Made by a program: the position numbers and the translations under genes | In this document: positions 41,849 through 49,820 of the stretch, one piece after another | How positions within the stretch are numbered: position 1 is the stretch's first letter | How the letters are laid out: the number at the start of each line of letters is the position of its first letter | Source of the DNA: Acidimicrobiales bacterium | GTDB lineage: Bacteria; Actinomycetota; Acidimicrobiia; Acidimicrobiales; UBA8190 | DNA length: 64,000 nucleotides | NCBI GenBank assembly: GCA_035531755.1 | Contig: DATKSK010000068.1 | Coordinates: 1-64,000 of the forward strand | Direction: 5' to 3' | Notes under the pieces: generated by a model | What the model was told of the DNA's origin: nothing | Database searches by the model: none | Seen by the model: only the letters and a program-made list of their open reading frames with translations

Positions 41849-43186
41849 TCAGCCCACGTCGACGGCGGGCCCGCAGCTGAGCCCGGATGCCGTCAGGGAC
41901 TCCGCCAGGAACGCCTCCACCTGCCGTGACCACAGGTAGCCGACGTGGTTCCCCGGGTACCAGCTGATGCGGGGCTTGTCCCAGTGCTCCCACAGGGCGC
42001 GGGCCTGCTCGGGGACGGCCACGCGGTCGCCGTAGCCGGCGAACACGAAGCGACGGTCGTGCGGCACCTTGGGCTCGAATCTCATCGGCGACACCACCCG
42101 GCACACGTCCTCGGCCACACCACCCAGGATGTGGTGCTCGATGGCACGCGCCCGGATGTGCACGGGGCTGTGGGCGTGGAAGAGGGCGGGGAAGTCCACC
42201 ACCGGGATGCCGGCCACCACGGCGTCGAGCCCGTCCTCGATCCCGCAGAGCAGCGACACGACGTAGGCCCCGAGCGAGACCCCGTAGACGCCGATGGAGG
42301 TCGCTCCCTGGTCCCTGATCCACGACAGGAGGCGCCGGACGTCCCACACCGCCTGGGTCAACCCGTGGACGGTGTTCATCATGTCGAACGACAGGAACGG
42401 CTCGCCGCTCACCAGGGTCACCTTGCGCGACCCGTGCAGCGGGAGCACCGGTAGGGCCACGTTGAGCCCGAGCCCCCGGTGCAGCTTGGCGGTGTGGAGG
42501 CCGGCGAAGTCCATGAAGGGGTAGCCCATGCCGAACCCGTGCACGCACACGACCCATGGGCGCGGCTCGCCTCGGTGACGGAGGACGGCGGCCGTGGCCC
42601 GACGGTTGGGCCCGTAGGCCATCCACCGCTCGCCGCCGGGCTCGGCCGGGCGGGTGGCGAACCCGCTGTCGTACGTGATCCGCTCGTAGCCCAGGCCGAG
42701 CGCCCACGCCCGCTTCGTCTCGACGTCGTGAGCGCCGAGCGGGGGTGGGGTGCGGTGGTACGAGGCGGGGCGAGCGATCCAACCCCGCCGGGAGAACAGC
42801 TGCCGGGCGGAGGCCAGCTCGGTGCTCACGCGGGCGAAGTCGGCCCGACGGGGGAACCGACTGGGCGTCATGGCCATGGCCAGCAGGGCCTCGTCCATGG
42901 CGACCCCGGCCGCCAGCCCCAGCGACAGGCCCGGCGTCGGCAGACCGGCGGACACCTCGCCGCTCTTGGCCGTCGTCACCATGAAGCGCACGGTGCGGGG
43001 CACGGCCAGCGTGGCCCGGGCGATCGCTCGTCGCCCGAGGAATCGCACCACCGAGCGGTACGGCCCCACGACGCGGTCGACGAGCGACGGTGACTGCGGA
43101 CGGTCACCGGCCGCGTGCGACGGCGGTCCGTCCTCCGGCGCGACCGCGGCCGCGGATCCGTCCACCACCCCCTGGGCGCAGACCAT
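41849..43186 (-). CDS. Large alpha/beta hydrolase (lipid operon)
   Basis: This 445-residue protein has a helical N-terminal region (about 1-200) and an alpha/beta hydrolase core. The oxyanion region is VVCVHGFGMGY, the nucleophile elbow YGVSLGAY, an acid near GYGDRVAVPE, and the histidine in YPGNHVGYLW. It is the first gene of the operon with WS/DGAT and an acyltransferase, so a lipase, thioesterase or lipid-droplet esterase role is likely (inference). ATG at 43186. The acyl-CoA synthetase gene at 43295 diverges from it. Confidence 0.88.
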   Translation of the reverse strand: MVCAQGVVDGSAAAVAPEDGPPSHAAGDRPQSPSLVDRVVGPYRSVVRFLGRRAIARATLAVPRTVRFMVTTAKSGEVSAGLPTPGLSLGLAAGVAMDEALLAMAMTPSRFPRRADFARVSTELASARQLFSRRGWIARPASYHRTPPPLGAHDVETKRAWALGLGYERITYDSGFATRPAEPGGERWMAYGPNRRATAAVLRHRGEPRPWVVCVHGFGMGYPFMDFAGLHTAKLHRGLGLNVALPVLPLHGSRKVTLVSGEPFLSFDMMNTVHGLTQAVWDVRRLLSWIRDQGATSIGVYGVSLGAYVVSLLCGIEDGLDAVVAGIPVVDFPALFHAHSPVHIRARAIEHHILGGVAEDVCRVVSPMRFEPKVPHDRRFVFAGYGDRVAVPEQARALWEHWDKPRISWYPGNHVGYLWSRQVEAFLAESLTASGLSCGPAVDVG

Positions 43187-43294
43187 GGGCCCCCTTCACA
43201 CGCTCCGTCATCCCAGCCGCCCAGCGGATCACGCCTTCTGGGACATACTACGCCGAGGGACGTGGACGAGCCGCCGATCGAGAGGGGAGCGGCG

Positions 43295-44914
43295 ATGGAG
43301 TTCAACCTGGCAGACCTGTTCGAATGCGTGGTCGACCTCGTCCCCGAGCAGCCGGCGGTCGTGGCCGGTGACCGTCGACTCAGCTACGGCGGGCTCGAGG
43401 GTCGCGCCAACCGCCTGGCCCACCACCTCGCCGGCGCCGGGGTCGGGACCGGTGACCGCGTCGGCCTGCAGCTGGCGAACGGGAGCGAGTACCTCGAGGG
43501 GATGCTCGCCTGTTTCAAGATCCGGGCCGTCCCCGTCAACGTCAACTACCGGTACGTCGCCGCCGAGCTCCGCTACCTCTACCAGGATGCGGCACTCGAC
43601 GCCTTGATCTTCCACAGTCGCTTCGCCCCGGCCGTCACCGACGCCTTGGCCGCCATGCCCGCGCGCCGGACGCTGCTCGAGGTGCCCGACGCCGACGTCG
43701 GACCGTCGGGACTCGGGGACGACTACGAGCGCGCCCTGGCGGCCGCCGACGCCTCCCGTGACTTCGGGCCGCGCTCGGCAGACGACCTCTACTGCGTCTA
43801 CACCGGAGGGACCACCGGCATGCCCAAGGGCGTGCTGTGGCGTCACGAGGACATCTTCTTCGCCGCCATGGGTGGGGGCGACCCCCTCGCGCTCGGCAAT
43901 GTCATCGGCTCGCCCGAGGAGCTGGCGACGAGGGTGTTGCGCCCGGGCATGACGGCGCTCCCGTGCCCACCGTTCATGCACGCGAGCGCCCACTGGTTGG
44001 CGTTCACCATGCTGTTCGGAGGCGGGAAGATCGTGACGCTCCCCGGTGGGCACTTCGACCCGGCCGCGGCGTGGCGCCTGGTAGCCGCGGAAGCGGTGAA
44101 CATCCTCGTCGTCGTGGGCGACGCCATGGCCCGGCCCCTGCTCGACGAGCTCGACGCCCACCCCGGCGGATACGACACCTCCTTCTTGGTGGCGGTGGGC
44201 TCGGGCGGCGCAGTGTTGTCCCCGGCGACCAAGCAGCGCCTGGCCGACATGCTCCCGGGTCGGATCGTCGCCGACGCCTTCGGATCGTCGGAGACCGGGC
44301 AACTGGGTGGGGCCCCGCCCGACGACGATCCCTACGGGGCACCGCACCTGCACGTCGACAGCCGCACCGACGTCCTCGACGACGGGCTGCGCCCGGTGGT
44401 CCCGGGCTCGGGCGTGGTGGGGCACCTGGCACGCTGCGGCCACATCCCCATCGGGTATCTCGGAGACACCGACAAGACCGCGGCCACGTTCGTGGAGTCC
44501 GACGGCAGACGCTGGGCCCTTCCCGGCGACATGGCCACCGTCGGAGCCGACGGTGCCATCACCATCCTGGGTCGCGGTTCGCTGTGCATCAACACCGGAG
44601 GGGAGAAGGTCTTCCCGAACGAGGTCGAGGCCGTCCTGATCAGTTGCCGCGACGTCGAGGACGCCCTCGTCGTGGGGGTCCCCGACGAGCGCCTCGGCGA
44701 ACAGGTCGTGGCCGTGGTGCAGCCGCGCCCGGGCGGCACGGTCGACGGTGAGGCCCTGCAGGCCCTGTGCCGGGGGGAGCTGGCGGGGTACAAGGTCCCG
44801 CGCCGCATCGTGGTGGCCCACGCCATCGTGCGCTCACCGGCCGGCAAGGCCGACTACCGGTGGGCCAAGGCGTTCGCTTCGACCGTCGTCGCCCGAGACC
44901 GCAGACGAGGTTGA
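43295..44914 (+). CDS. Acyl-CoA synthetase (AMP-binding, FadD-like)
   Basis: This 539-residue ANL-superfamily enzyme activates a carboxylic acid as acyl-AMP and then acyl-CoA. The P-loop-like motif is YTGGTTGMPKGVLW, with ADAFGSSETG (adenine/aromatic site), the GDMATVGADGAITILGRG hinge region, and the late catalytic lysine in SPAGKADYRWAK. GAGGGGAG precedes the ATG at 43295; a longer upstream reading lacks homology. The SRPBCC gene follows seven bases after the stop. It diverges from the neutral-lipid operon and could supply its acyl-CoA. Confidence 0.94.
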   Translation: MEFNLADLFECVVDLVPEQPAVVAGDRRLSYGGLEGRANRLAHHLAGAGVGTGDRVGLQLANGSEYLEGMLACFKIRAVPVNVNYRYVAAELRYLYQDAALDALIFHSRFAPAVTDALAAMPARRTLLEVPDADVGPSGLGDDYERALAAADASRDFGPRSADDLYCVYTGGTTGMPKGVLWRHEDIFFAAMGGGDPLALGNVIGSPEELATRVLRPGMTALPCPPFMHASAHWLAFTMLFGGGKIVTLPGGHFDPAAAWRLVAAEAVNILVVVGDAMARPLLDELDAHPGGYDTSFLVAVGSGGAVLSPATKQRLADMLPGRIVADAFGSSETGQLGGAPPDDDPYGAPHLHVDSRTDVLDDGLRPVVPGSGVVGHLARCGHIPIGYLGDTDKTAATFVESDGRRWALPGDMATVGADGAITILGRGSLCINTGGEKVFPNEVEAVLISCRDVEDALVVGVPDERLGEQVVAVVQPRPGGTVDGEALQALCRGELAGYKVPRRIVVAHAIVRSPAGKADYRWAKAFASTVVARDRRRG

Positions 44915-44921
44915 CCGATCC

Positions 44922-45377
44922 ATGGTGGCCGTGACCGTGTCGATCGAGGTCGATGCCCCGCGCCCGGCGGTGTGGGCCGAGTTGGAGCGGCTCGAGGATC
45001 ACGTGGCGTGGATGCGCGATGCCACCGCCATCCGGTTCGTCGGGGACCGGCGGCGCGGCGTGGGCACCACCTTCGAGTGCGACACCGCGGTGGGGCCGAT
45101 CCGGCTGACCGACGTCATGGAGGTCACCTCGTGGGAGACGGGGTCGACGATGGCGGTCGTGCACCGGGGGATCGTCACCGGCTCCGGCCGCTTCACCCTG
45201 GAGGACGGGCCCGGAACGGCCACGACGCTGCGGTGGTCGGAGCAGCTCCACTTCCCGTGGTGGTTGGGCGGCCCCATCGGCGCGCGGGTGGCGAAGCCGG
45301 TCCTGGGTGCACTGTGGCGGGGCAACCTCCGCCGACTACGGGCTCGCATCGACGGGTCGGGTGACCCCGCGCGGTAG
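44922..45377 (+). CDS. SRPBCC/polyketide cyclase-like protein
   Basis: This 151-residue START/Bet v1-like domain opens with VTVSIEVDAPRPAVWAELERLEDHVAWM and continues through VGTTFECDTAVGPIRLTDVM and FPWWLGGPIGARVAKPVL. SRPBCC proteins hold hydrophobic ligands in a deep cavity; most in actinobacteria have no defined substrate. ATG at 44922 lies just after the acyl-CoA synthetase stop, indicating co-transcription. A strong hairpin follows at 45438-45471. Confidence 0.9.
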   Translation: MVAVTVSIEVDAPRPAVWAELERLEDHVAWMRDATAIRFVGDRRRGVGTTFECDTAVGPIRLTDVMEVTSWETGSTMAVVHRGIVTGSGRFTLEDGPGTATTLRWSEQLHFPWWLGGPIGARVAKPVLGALWRGNLRRLRARIDGSGDPAR

Positions 45378-45437
45378 AGCACCCGTCGGACCACGCGCCG
45401 GGAACGGGGGCCACGCCGTCATGATCTGCCCCGTGAC

Positions 45438-45471
45438 GCGAAACCGCCCCCACGAGGGGGGCCGTTTCGCG
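45438..45471. terminator. Long GC hairpin, likely transcription terminator
   Basis: GCGAAACCGCCCCC is followed by a four-base loop and GGGGGGCCGTTTCGC, giving a 13-14 bp stem with one mismatch. It lies 60 bases after the SRPBCC stop. There is no T tract, as is common in high-GC actinobacteria. Confidence 0.75.
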
Positions 45472-45883
45472 GGTACATGCGTCGCTCGAAGCTCTCGAGC
45501 GGGGGGCCGATCAAGGGCTCCGAGCCAGAGTCTCCCCGCCGGAGAGCGCCATGTCAACACAGGTGGACGCCCGTCGCCCGCGCGTCCGTGCCACCAGACC
45601 TGACACACCGGATTGCCGCTTTGTCAGAGCATGCTGACAAACTCCTGGTCACTCGGGACGTGCCCGGTGTAACGTCACGCCGGGTGCATGTAGGGGGCGC
45701 GGGGACCGTCAGGCCTGCGGGGGAGGGCCTGGCGGTTCCCGGCTGCTCCGCCCTCCCGCCCGGTCGTCGGTGAGACCGGTGACGGTGCTGCGGGGGCGCG
45801 GGTCGTCGCGACGCGATGCGCGGTACCCTCGGGTCGCAGGTCACGAGAGGCTCGACCCGGACGGTCTCGCCCCGGAGGCACCC
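45472..45883. other. Intergenic region with one palindrome
   Basis: About 410 bases after the terminator show no convincing gene. The only clear elements are the inverted repeat at 45620-45641 (listed separately) and a GGAGG site just before the gene at 45884. Confidence 0.5.
45620..45641. promoter_or_regulatory. 8+8 inverted repeat, candidate TetR-type operator
   Basis: TTTGTCAG-AGCATG-CTGACAAA has perfect 8-base arms, the size of a TetR-family operator. It lies 243 bases before the small gene at 45884. A TetR gene reads towards it from 46940. A related half site (CTGACACA) occurs just upstream at 45600-45607. Confidence 0.5.
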
Positions 45884-46180
45884 ATGGCTGTCGGCGCGCA
45901 GTTCGACTTCGAGGGTGCGACGCTGGCGGACTACGACCGTTCCATCGCGCGACTGGGCTTTCTCCTCGGCGGCCCTGCACCCCGGGGGCAGATCTTCCAT
46001 TGGGTCACGCAGACCGATACGGGCATTCGTGTCACCGACGTCTGGGAGTCCCGCGAGGTCCTCGAGCGGTTCGTGCAGGAGCGCCTGGCACCCGTCCTGG
46101 AGGAGGGCGGCGTCGCCACGCCCGTGATCCAGTTCTTCGAGGTGCACAACTACTTCGCGGCGGGGAAGCGGCGGGGCTGA
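45884..46180 (+). CDS. Small dimeric alpha-beta barrel-like protein
   Basis: This 98-residue protein has the pattern FDFEGATLADYDRSIARLG, then IFHWVTQTDTGIRVTDVWES, then FEVHNYFAAGKRRG. This is common in antibiotic-biosynthesis-monooxygenase-like small barrels of actinobacteria. No reaction is assigned. A GGAGG site precedes the ATG at 45884. It converges with a TetR regulator gene and has a palindromic operator candidate upstream, so the two may form a small regulated unit. Confidence 0.75.
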   Translation: MAVGAQFDFEGATLADYDRSIARLGFLLGGPAPRGQIFHWVTQTDTGIRVTDVWESREVLERFVQERLAPVLEEGGVATPVIQFFEVHNYFAAGKRRG

Positions 46181-46250
46181 CCTGTCATCGAGCAGGTCGC
46201 TGAGCAGGCGCCCGGCGGTCGCGGGGAGGAGGCCGGTCAGCCCCACGGTT

Positions 46251-46940
46251 TCAGCCCGTGGTCTCCTCGTCACCGGTCGAGCCTGCGGTCGAGCTTGCGG
46301 TCGAGCGCTGCTCGTCGACGGCGCTCCGCAGCAGCCGCTGCAAGATGTCGGAGGTGAGTGCCCCGACCTGCGCCGGTGTCTGGTCGAAGTCCACCATGAG
46401 CGCGTGGGTGGCGAACGCCGACAGGTGCAGGGCGAACGCAGAGACCAGCGCCTCGGGTGGCTCACCGGTGCCGCCGGCCGATCGCCAGGCCAGGCCGGCG
46501 ACGTGACGCACCCCCCGCACCCGGTAGTCACGCCGGAGCGCGGCCACCTCGCACAGCACCTCGGAGGCGTTGACGTTGGGGGCGTGGATGTCCCAGAAGG
46601 CCTCCCCGAGGATCTCGGCGTTACGCCTGTGGACCGTCGACGCCAGGCCCTCGAGCCACCCCTGGAGATCGTCGGTCGGCGGGGGGAAACCCTCCATGGG
46701 GCGACGGCCGAAGGCCTCGAACATGTCCTTCACGGTGGCGAGGATCAATCGGTCGTGGCTGGCGTAGTGCCGGAAGATGGTCCGGGGGCTCACGCCGGCC
46801 ACCTGCGCGATCTCGTCGACGGTGGCGTCGAAGCCGCGTCGGGCGACGACCTCCATGGCCGCCCGCCGGATACGGGACCGGGTGACGTCCCGTCGCTCCT
46901 GCGTCAGTGACGGCGGTGGTCGGCGGTCAGGCTCGTCCAT
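46251..46940 (-). CDS. TetR-family transcriptional regulator
   Basis: This 229-residue regulator has an N-terminal helix-turn-helix: RSRIRRAAMEVVARRGFDA, then VDEIAQVAGVSPRTIFRHYASHDRL, the classic TetR signature (about residues 20-68). The C-terminal ligand-binding domain is diverse. AGAGGAGG before the ATG at 46940 fixes the start. The acidic, Ser/Thr-rich C-terminal tail (after about 205) is extra. Targets are unknown; the nearest operator-like palindrome is at 45620-45641. It may share its promoter region with the small membrane-protein frame that overlaps its start. Confidence 0.92.
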   Translation of the reverse strand: MDEPDRRPPPSLTQERRDVTRSRIRRAAMEVVARRGFDATVDEIAQVAGVSPRTIFRHYASHDRLILATVKDMFEAFGRRPMEGFPPPTDDLQGWLEGLASTVHRRNAEILGEAFWDIHAPNVNASEVLCEVAALRRDYRVRGVRHVAGLAWRSAGGTGEPPEALVSAFALHLSAFATHALMVDFDQTPAQVGALTSDILQRLLRSAVDEQRSTASSTAGSTGDEETTG

Positions 46941-47265
46941 GGCCGTCCTCCTCTGGCGGGCCTCTGCTCGGCAGGGCGACACGATCCGTGCGGCGCGCGC
47001 GGACGCCGACTCGGCGGTGCCGGGGACGGCGGGCGGGCCGGTCCGCCCGGGCCGCAGAGTCGTCGCCTCCGTCACCGTCGGTCTGCTCGTCGGCAGCCCG
47101 CACGACGCGGGCGGCGAGCGTGACGGTGGCCGGCGGAAGGTTCTCGGTCGTGGGGTCGCCGTCGCCGTCCCATGCGATGGCCAGGAGCAGCCCCGCCACG
47201 AGGAAGACCGTCCACGGCACGCTGAGGCACCGTGGCCCGCTCCTGCGTCCGCTGCCTTCGACCAC
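46927..47265 (-). CDS. Possible small membrane protein overlapping tetR start
   Basis: A 112-residue frame from GTG at 47265 contains one membrane helix (VPWTVFLVAGLLLAIAWDG) followed by a charged Asp/Arg-rich tail. Its end overlaps the first 14 bases of the TetR gene in another frame. The helix is convincing, the tail is low complexity, and no homology is recognised. It may be a coupled small gene or a chance frame. Confidence 0.35.
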   Translation of the reverse strand: MVEGSGRRSGPRCLSVPWTVFLVAGLLLAIAWDGDGDPTTENLPPATVTLAARVVRAADEQTDGDGGDDSAARADRPARRPRHRRVGVRARRTDRVALPSRGPPEEDGHGRA

Positions 47266-47450
47266 GTCACCCACCCCCGTCGCCCCGCACACAGCATGCG
47301 ACCCCGGGTCGCCGCCGGGCAGGGTCCTCCGGCCCTGTCGACCGGCCATCTTCGCATCCCATCCCGGGGGCGGGGTCAACCGACGGGCCGCCGGGCGCCG
47401 ATCGCATTCCCCGTCGGCGGGGGTTGGAACCGGCGGCCCCATCGACGCCG

Positions 47451-47561
47451 GGCGAGGCGCGGGCACTCCGGTTCGTGGTGCAGCCAGCCACGCTCCCCGA
47501 CGCCGGCGCCCCCGTCGAGGAGGGCCCGGTGGGCGTGCCGCAAGACCGCCGCGGCCAGATG
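47451..47561 (-). pseudogene. Fragment of alkylsulfatase-like metallo-hydrolase C-terminus
   Basis: Read on the minus strand, this piece gives HLAAAVLRHAHRALLDGG, then GWLHHEPE, with a tail LAR. The complete gene at 61591-62904 ends HLAEAVLRREPSHGAAV...AHQALLDGG...GWLHHELARW. Even the DNA is similar (GTTCGTGGTGCAGCCAGCC in both). The fragment lacks about ten internal residues and everything upstream. It appears to be the decayed 3' end of a second copy. Confidence 0.6.
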
Positions 47562-47599
47562 CCGTCCCGGCTCATGACAGCCGATCCCCCCTGGGGGAA

Positions 47600-47797
47600 T
47601 CAGACGGTCGCGTGTTCGTTGATCTCGAAGTCCACGGGGTCGAGATCAGGTCGGGCGAGCCACGCCTGGTATCCGACGAAGTCCATCCGCACCCAACGCT
47701 GCGCCCGGTCCGACCAGGCTCGGCTCTCACGCGGCGCCGAGGAGGGATCCCAGCGATCCGTCGCGGTGTCCGGTCCGGCGAACTCCTCCACCCGCAT
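47600..47797 (-). CDS. Small hypothetical protein
   Basis: This 65-residue protein reads MRVEEFAGPDTATDRWDPSS, then RESRAWSDRAQRWVRMDFVGYQAWLARPDLDP, ending EINEHATV. A GAGGGAGA site precedes the ATG at 47797; an in-frame ATG at 47884 would give 94 residues. The family is not recognised. A DosR-like box lies at 47998-48017, about 115-200 bases upstream, so it may belong to the dormancy set. Confidence 0.5.
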   Translation of the reverse strand: MRVEEFAGPDTATDRWDPSSAPRESRAWSDRAQRWVRMDFVGYQAWLARPDLDPVDFEINEHATV

Positions 47798-47997
47798 CAC
47801 CCGTTCTCCCTCGAACCGGCTCGTCGAAAGACGCCCCGAGACCCGCGAGAACGGGCCCACGGGATGGTCTCCCTTCGCCGGCATTGCCCGGATCAGGTCC
47901 TTGGGGTCGCTGAGTCGCCTCAGCCTCTCAGCCTTGCGGCTCCCTCTTCCATCTCGCGGGCCTACATCCCATTGGAGCGCAGCCCGGCATGCGTCCA

Positions 47998-48017
47998 GTA
48001 GGGCCGAAGGTCCCAGG
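47998..48017. promoter_or_regulatory. DosR-like box between small gene and truncated prs
   Basis: GTAGGGCCGAAGGTCCCAGG reads CCTGGGAC-CTTC-GGCCCTAC on the minus strand. It fits the window consensus exactly and lies in the divergent region between the small hypothetical gene and the PRPP-synthetase fragment. Confidence 0.6.
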
Positions 48018-48108
48018 GCGCCGGCGCCCGGGCACCCGCCGTCGGACCGGCGGAGATCCCGACGGGCTCGCCGCCGCGTGCCGGTCGGCACCAGCCCACG
48101 CCGCCAGC

Positions 48109-48124
48109 AGGACCTTGGCCCCTT
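48109..48124. promoter_or_regulatory. Second DosR-like box before truncated prs
   Basis: AGGACCTTGGCCCCTT matches 13 of 16 positions of GGGACCTTGGTCCCTA. It ends 33 bases before the ATG at 48158, a typical activator position. Confidence 0.5.
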
Positions 48125-48157
48125 GCACGAGGGATCATCGAGGGCGACGGTGGCACC

Positions 48158-48367
48158 ATGGACGTGACACTGTTGGCGGGGAGCGGCGATCCCGCGCTCG
48201 CCGCGGCCGTGGCCTGCCACCTCGGTATCGACACGACGCCGTGCACCACAGCGCGGTTCCCCGACGGTGAGGCGCACGTCGTCGTCGGCGAGGTTCGAGG
48301 TTGCGACGTCTACGTGGTGCAGCCCACCGGCCTGCTCGCCGAACGCACCGTGGAACCGCGGGAGTGA
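48158..48367 (+). pseudogene. Truncated ribose-phosphate pyrophosphokinase (N-terminal third of domain 1)
   Basis: This 69-residue frame matches only the start of PRPP synthetase: MDVTLLAGSGDPALAAAVACH, then ARFPDGEAHVVVGEVRGCDVYVVQPTG (residues about 32-58), then it ends ERTVEPRE and stops. Full enzymes have about 310 residues, with ATP- and PRPP-binding loops that are absent here. Yet it keeps a good start and two DosR-like boxes upstream, and the next gene begins nine bases later. It may be a decayed gene whose promoter now drives the downstream gene, or a small regulatory remnant. Confidence 0.7.
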
Positions 48368-48375
48368 CGGAGCGC

Positions 48376-49722
48376 ATGGCGAAGTACCGGTTCGACTGGT
48401 CCGCCCTCCCCGCGGGTCTCCTGCGCCAGCTCCGGCGTGAGCTGCACCTCGGCGGGGGCGACCCCGCCGAGGCACTGAAGCGTCTGTTCGGCGCCCGCCC
48501 CGACGAGGAGTTCGTGCGTTCGGCATGGCCGGCGTTACGGGAACGGTGGGTGGCCCACGACCCGGTGGTCCGGCGATCGGTCGTGACGGCGCTGCGCGCC
48601 CGCCACCTGGGTGATCCCATCAAGCTGTCAGGAGCGCGCTCGGAGGTCGAGTACCTCCGGTCGTGCCGGAACAGCCCCGCGCTCCGGGCAGTCGTGCTGC
48701 GCCATCTCGTCGCGCTGGGAGAGGAGCCTCCTCGCCCGAGGATCCCGGCAACCACCGACCTCCGGGCCAAGAGACCTTCGACCGCGTCGACGCGAAGCGA
48801 GGCGTGGGACCTTTTCGGTGACCAGCTCGCGGGCGCGCTCGCCGAGATGGAAGCCGGTCAATACCTCGTCGTCAACGTCCGGGGCCGGCCCGAGTACTAC
48901 GTGCAGTTCGCACAGGGCGGGACCCGGGGGCTGCGCGCCGAGACAGCCTCGAATGCCAACCTCGAGGATTGGGAGCTGCTCGACGAGGAGGCGAAGGGAG
49001 TGCTGGATCGTCTGGGGTGGCGGGCCCCCGCCGACGTGTCGTCCTCGGGAACGACCGGCGGAGCGCCGAACTATTCGAAGACGTGGTCCGTTCCCGTTCC
49101 CTATGCGGCGGTGGCGGCCCTGGCGGTCCGCACCTTCGACGAGGTGCTCGAGGTCCGACGGCCCGAGGAGCTCGCCTACCGGGCGTTCACCGAGGCAGGC
49201 GCGGAGCTGTCCTTGCCGAGGCTCGCGATCGCGCCTGAGCGATCGACGTGGCCCCGGCCGCCGACTCGCATTCCCAGCCATGGCCAGCTGCTCCAAGAGG
49301 TGAAGGCGGTGATGAGGACGATCATCGGCGCGGACGAGGTCGTCGTCGACGAAGACGGCGACATCCCCGTTCGTGTCGACGGTGCCATGGTCTTCGTCCG
49401 GGTCCACCAGGTGGTCCCGGTCGTGAGCGTCTTCTCACCGGTCATCTGGGACATGGGGATACCTGTCGACATCGCCGAAACCCTCAACGACATGAACGCG
49501 ACTATCCGGTTCGCCCGGGCGACGTGGGACGGGTCCGGCGTCACGCTGGCCGCCGAGGTGGTCGGCGCGCCACTGGAGGCGGAGCAGCTCGAGGCCTGCT
49601 TCCAGGCGGTGGCCACCCTTGCCGCCGAGTACGCCCCGAAGCTCCAGGAACGTTACGGCGGTCGGGTCGCCTTCGGGCCGGCACTGCCACCCAAGCACGT
49701 GGCCGTCGGCGGTTACCTGTGA
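48376..49722 (+). CDS. YbjN/T3SS-chaperone-like (TY-Chap) domain protein
   Basis: This 448-residue protein has three parts. An N-terminal helical region (about 1-120) has no match I know. A central domain (about 135-290) contains AGQYLVVNVRGRPEYYVQFAQGG and fits the TY-Chap/T3SS-chaperone fold. A C-terminal YbjN-like domain (about 310-440) shows VVDEDGDIPVRVDGAMVFV and ETLNDMNATIRFARA. Such domains bind peptides and are often linked to stress or conflict systems. ATG at 48376 begins nine bases after the prs fragment stop, so transcription probably starts at the DosR-like boxes before it. Function unknown. Confidence 0.75.
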   Translation: MAKYRFDWSALPAGLLRQLRRELHLGGGDPAEALKRLFGARPDEEFVRSAWPALRERWVAHDPVVRRSVVTALRARHLGDPIKLSGARSEVEYLRSCRNSPALRAVVLRHLVALGEEPPRPRIPATTDLRAKRPSTASTRSEAWDLFGDQLAGALAEMEAGQYLVVNVRGRPEYYVQFAQGGTRGLRAETASNANLEDWELLDEEAKGVLDRLGWRAPADVSSSGTTGGAPNYSKTWSVPVPYAAVAALAVRTFDEVLEVRRPEELAYRAFTEAGAELSLPRLAIAPERSTWPRPPTRIPSHGQLLQEVKAVMRTIIGADEVVVDEDGDIPVRVDGAMVFVRVHQVVPVVSVFSPVIWDMGIPVDIAETLNDMNATIRFARATWDGSGVTLAAEVVGAPLEAEQLEACFQAVATLAAEYAPKLQERYGGRVAFGPALPPKHVAVGGYL

Positions 49723-49748
49723 GCGTGACGGCGGTTACCTGTGAGCGT
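49708..49748. repeat. 19-bp direct repeat duplicating a gene end
   Basis: GGCGGTTACCTGTGAGCGT occurs at 49708-49726 and again at 49730-49748 (22-base period). The first copy contains the last codons and TGA of the TY-Chap gene; the second lies just after it. It is a small slippage duplication of the gene terminus. Confidence 0.85.
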
Positions 49749-49820
49749 CACAGTCAGCCGACGGCGGGGGCCGGTTCGTCACCGTCCGGCTGCACCACGA
49801 CCACGGGACCAGCGATGAGG

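Noticed and set aside
39633-42782. A 1049-codon continuous minus-strand frame
   Set aside because: Only the last 276 codons match an acyltransferase; the rest is an out-of-frame shadow of the WS/DGAT and hydrolase genes. GTG at 40460 overlaps the preceding stop and is the natural start.
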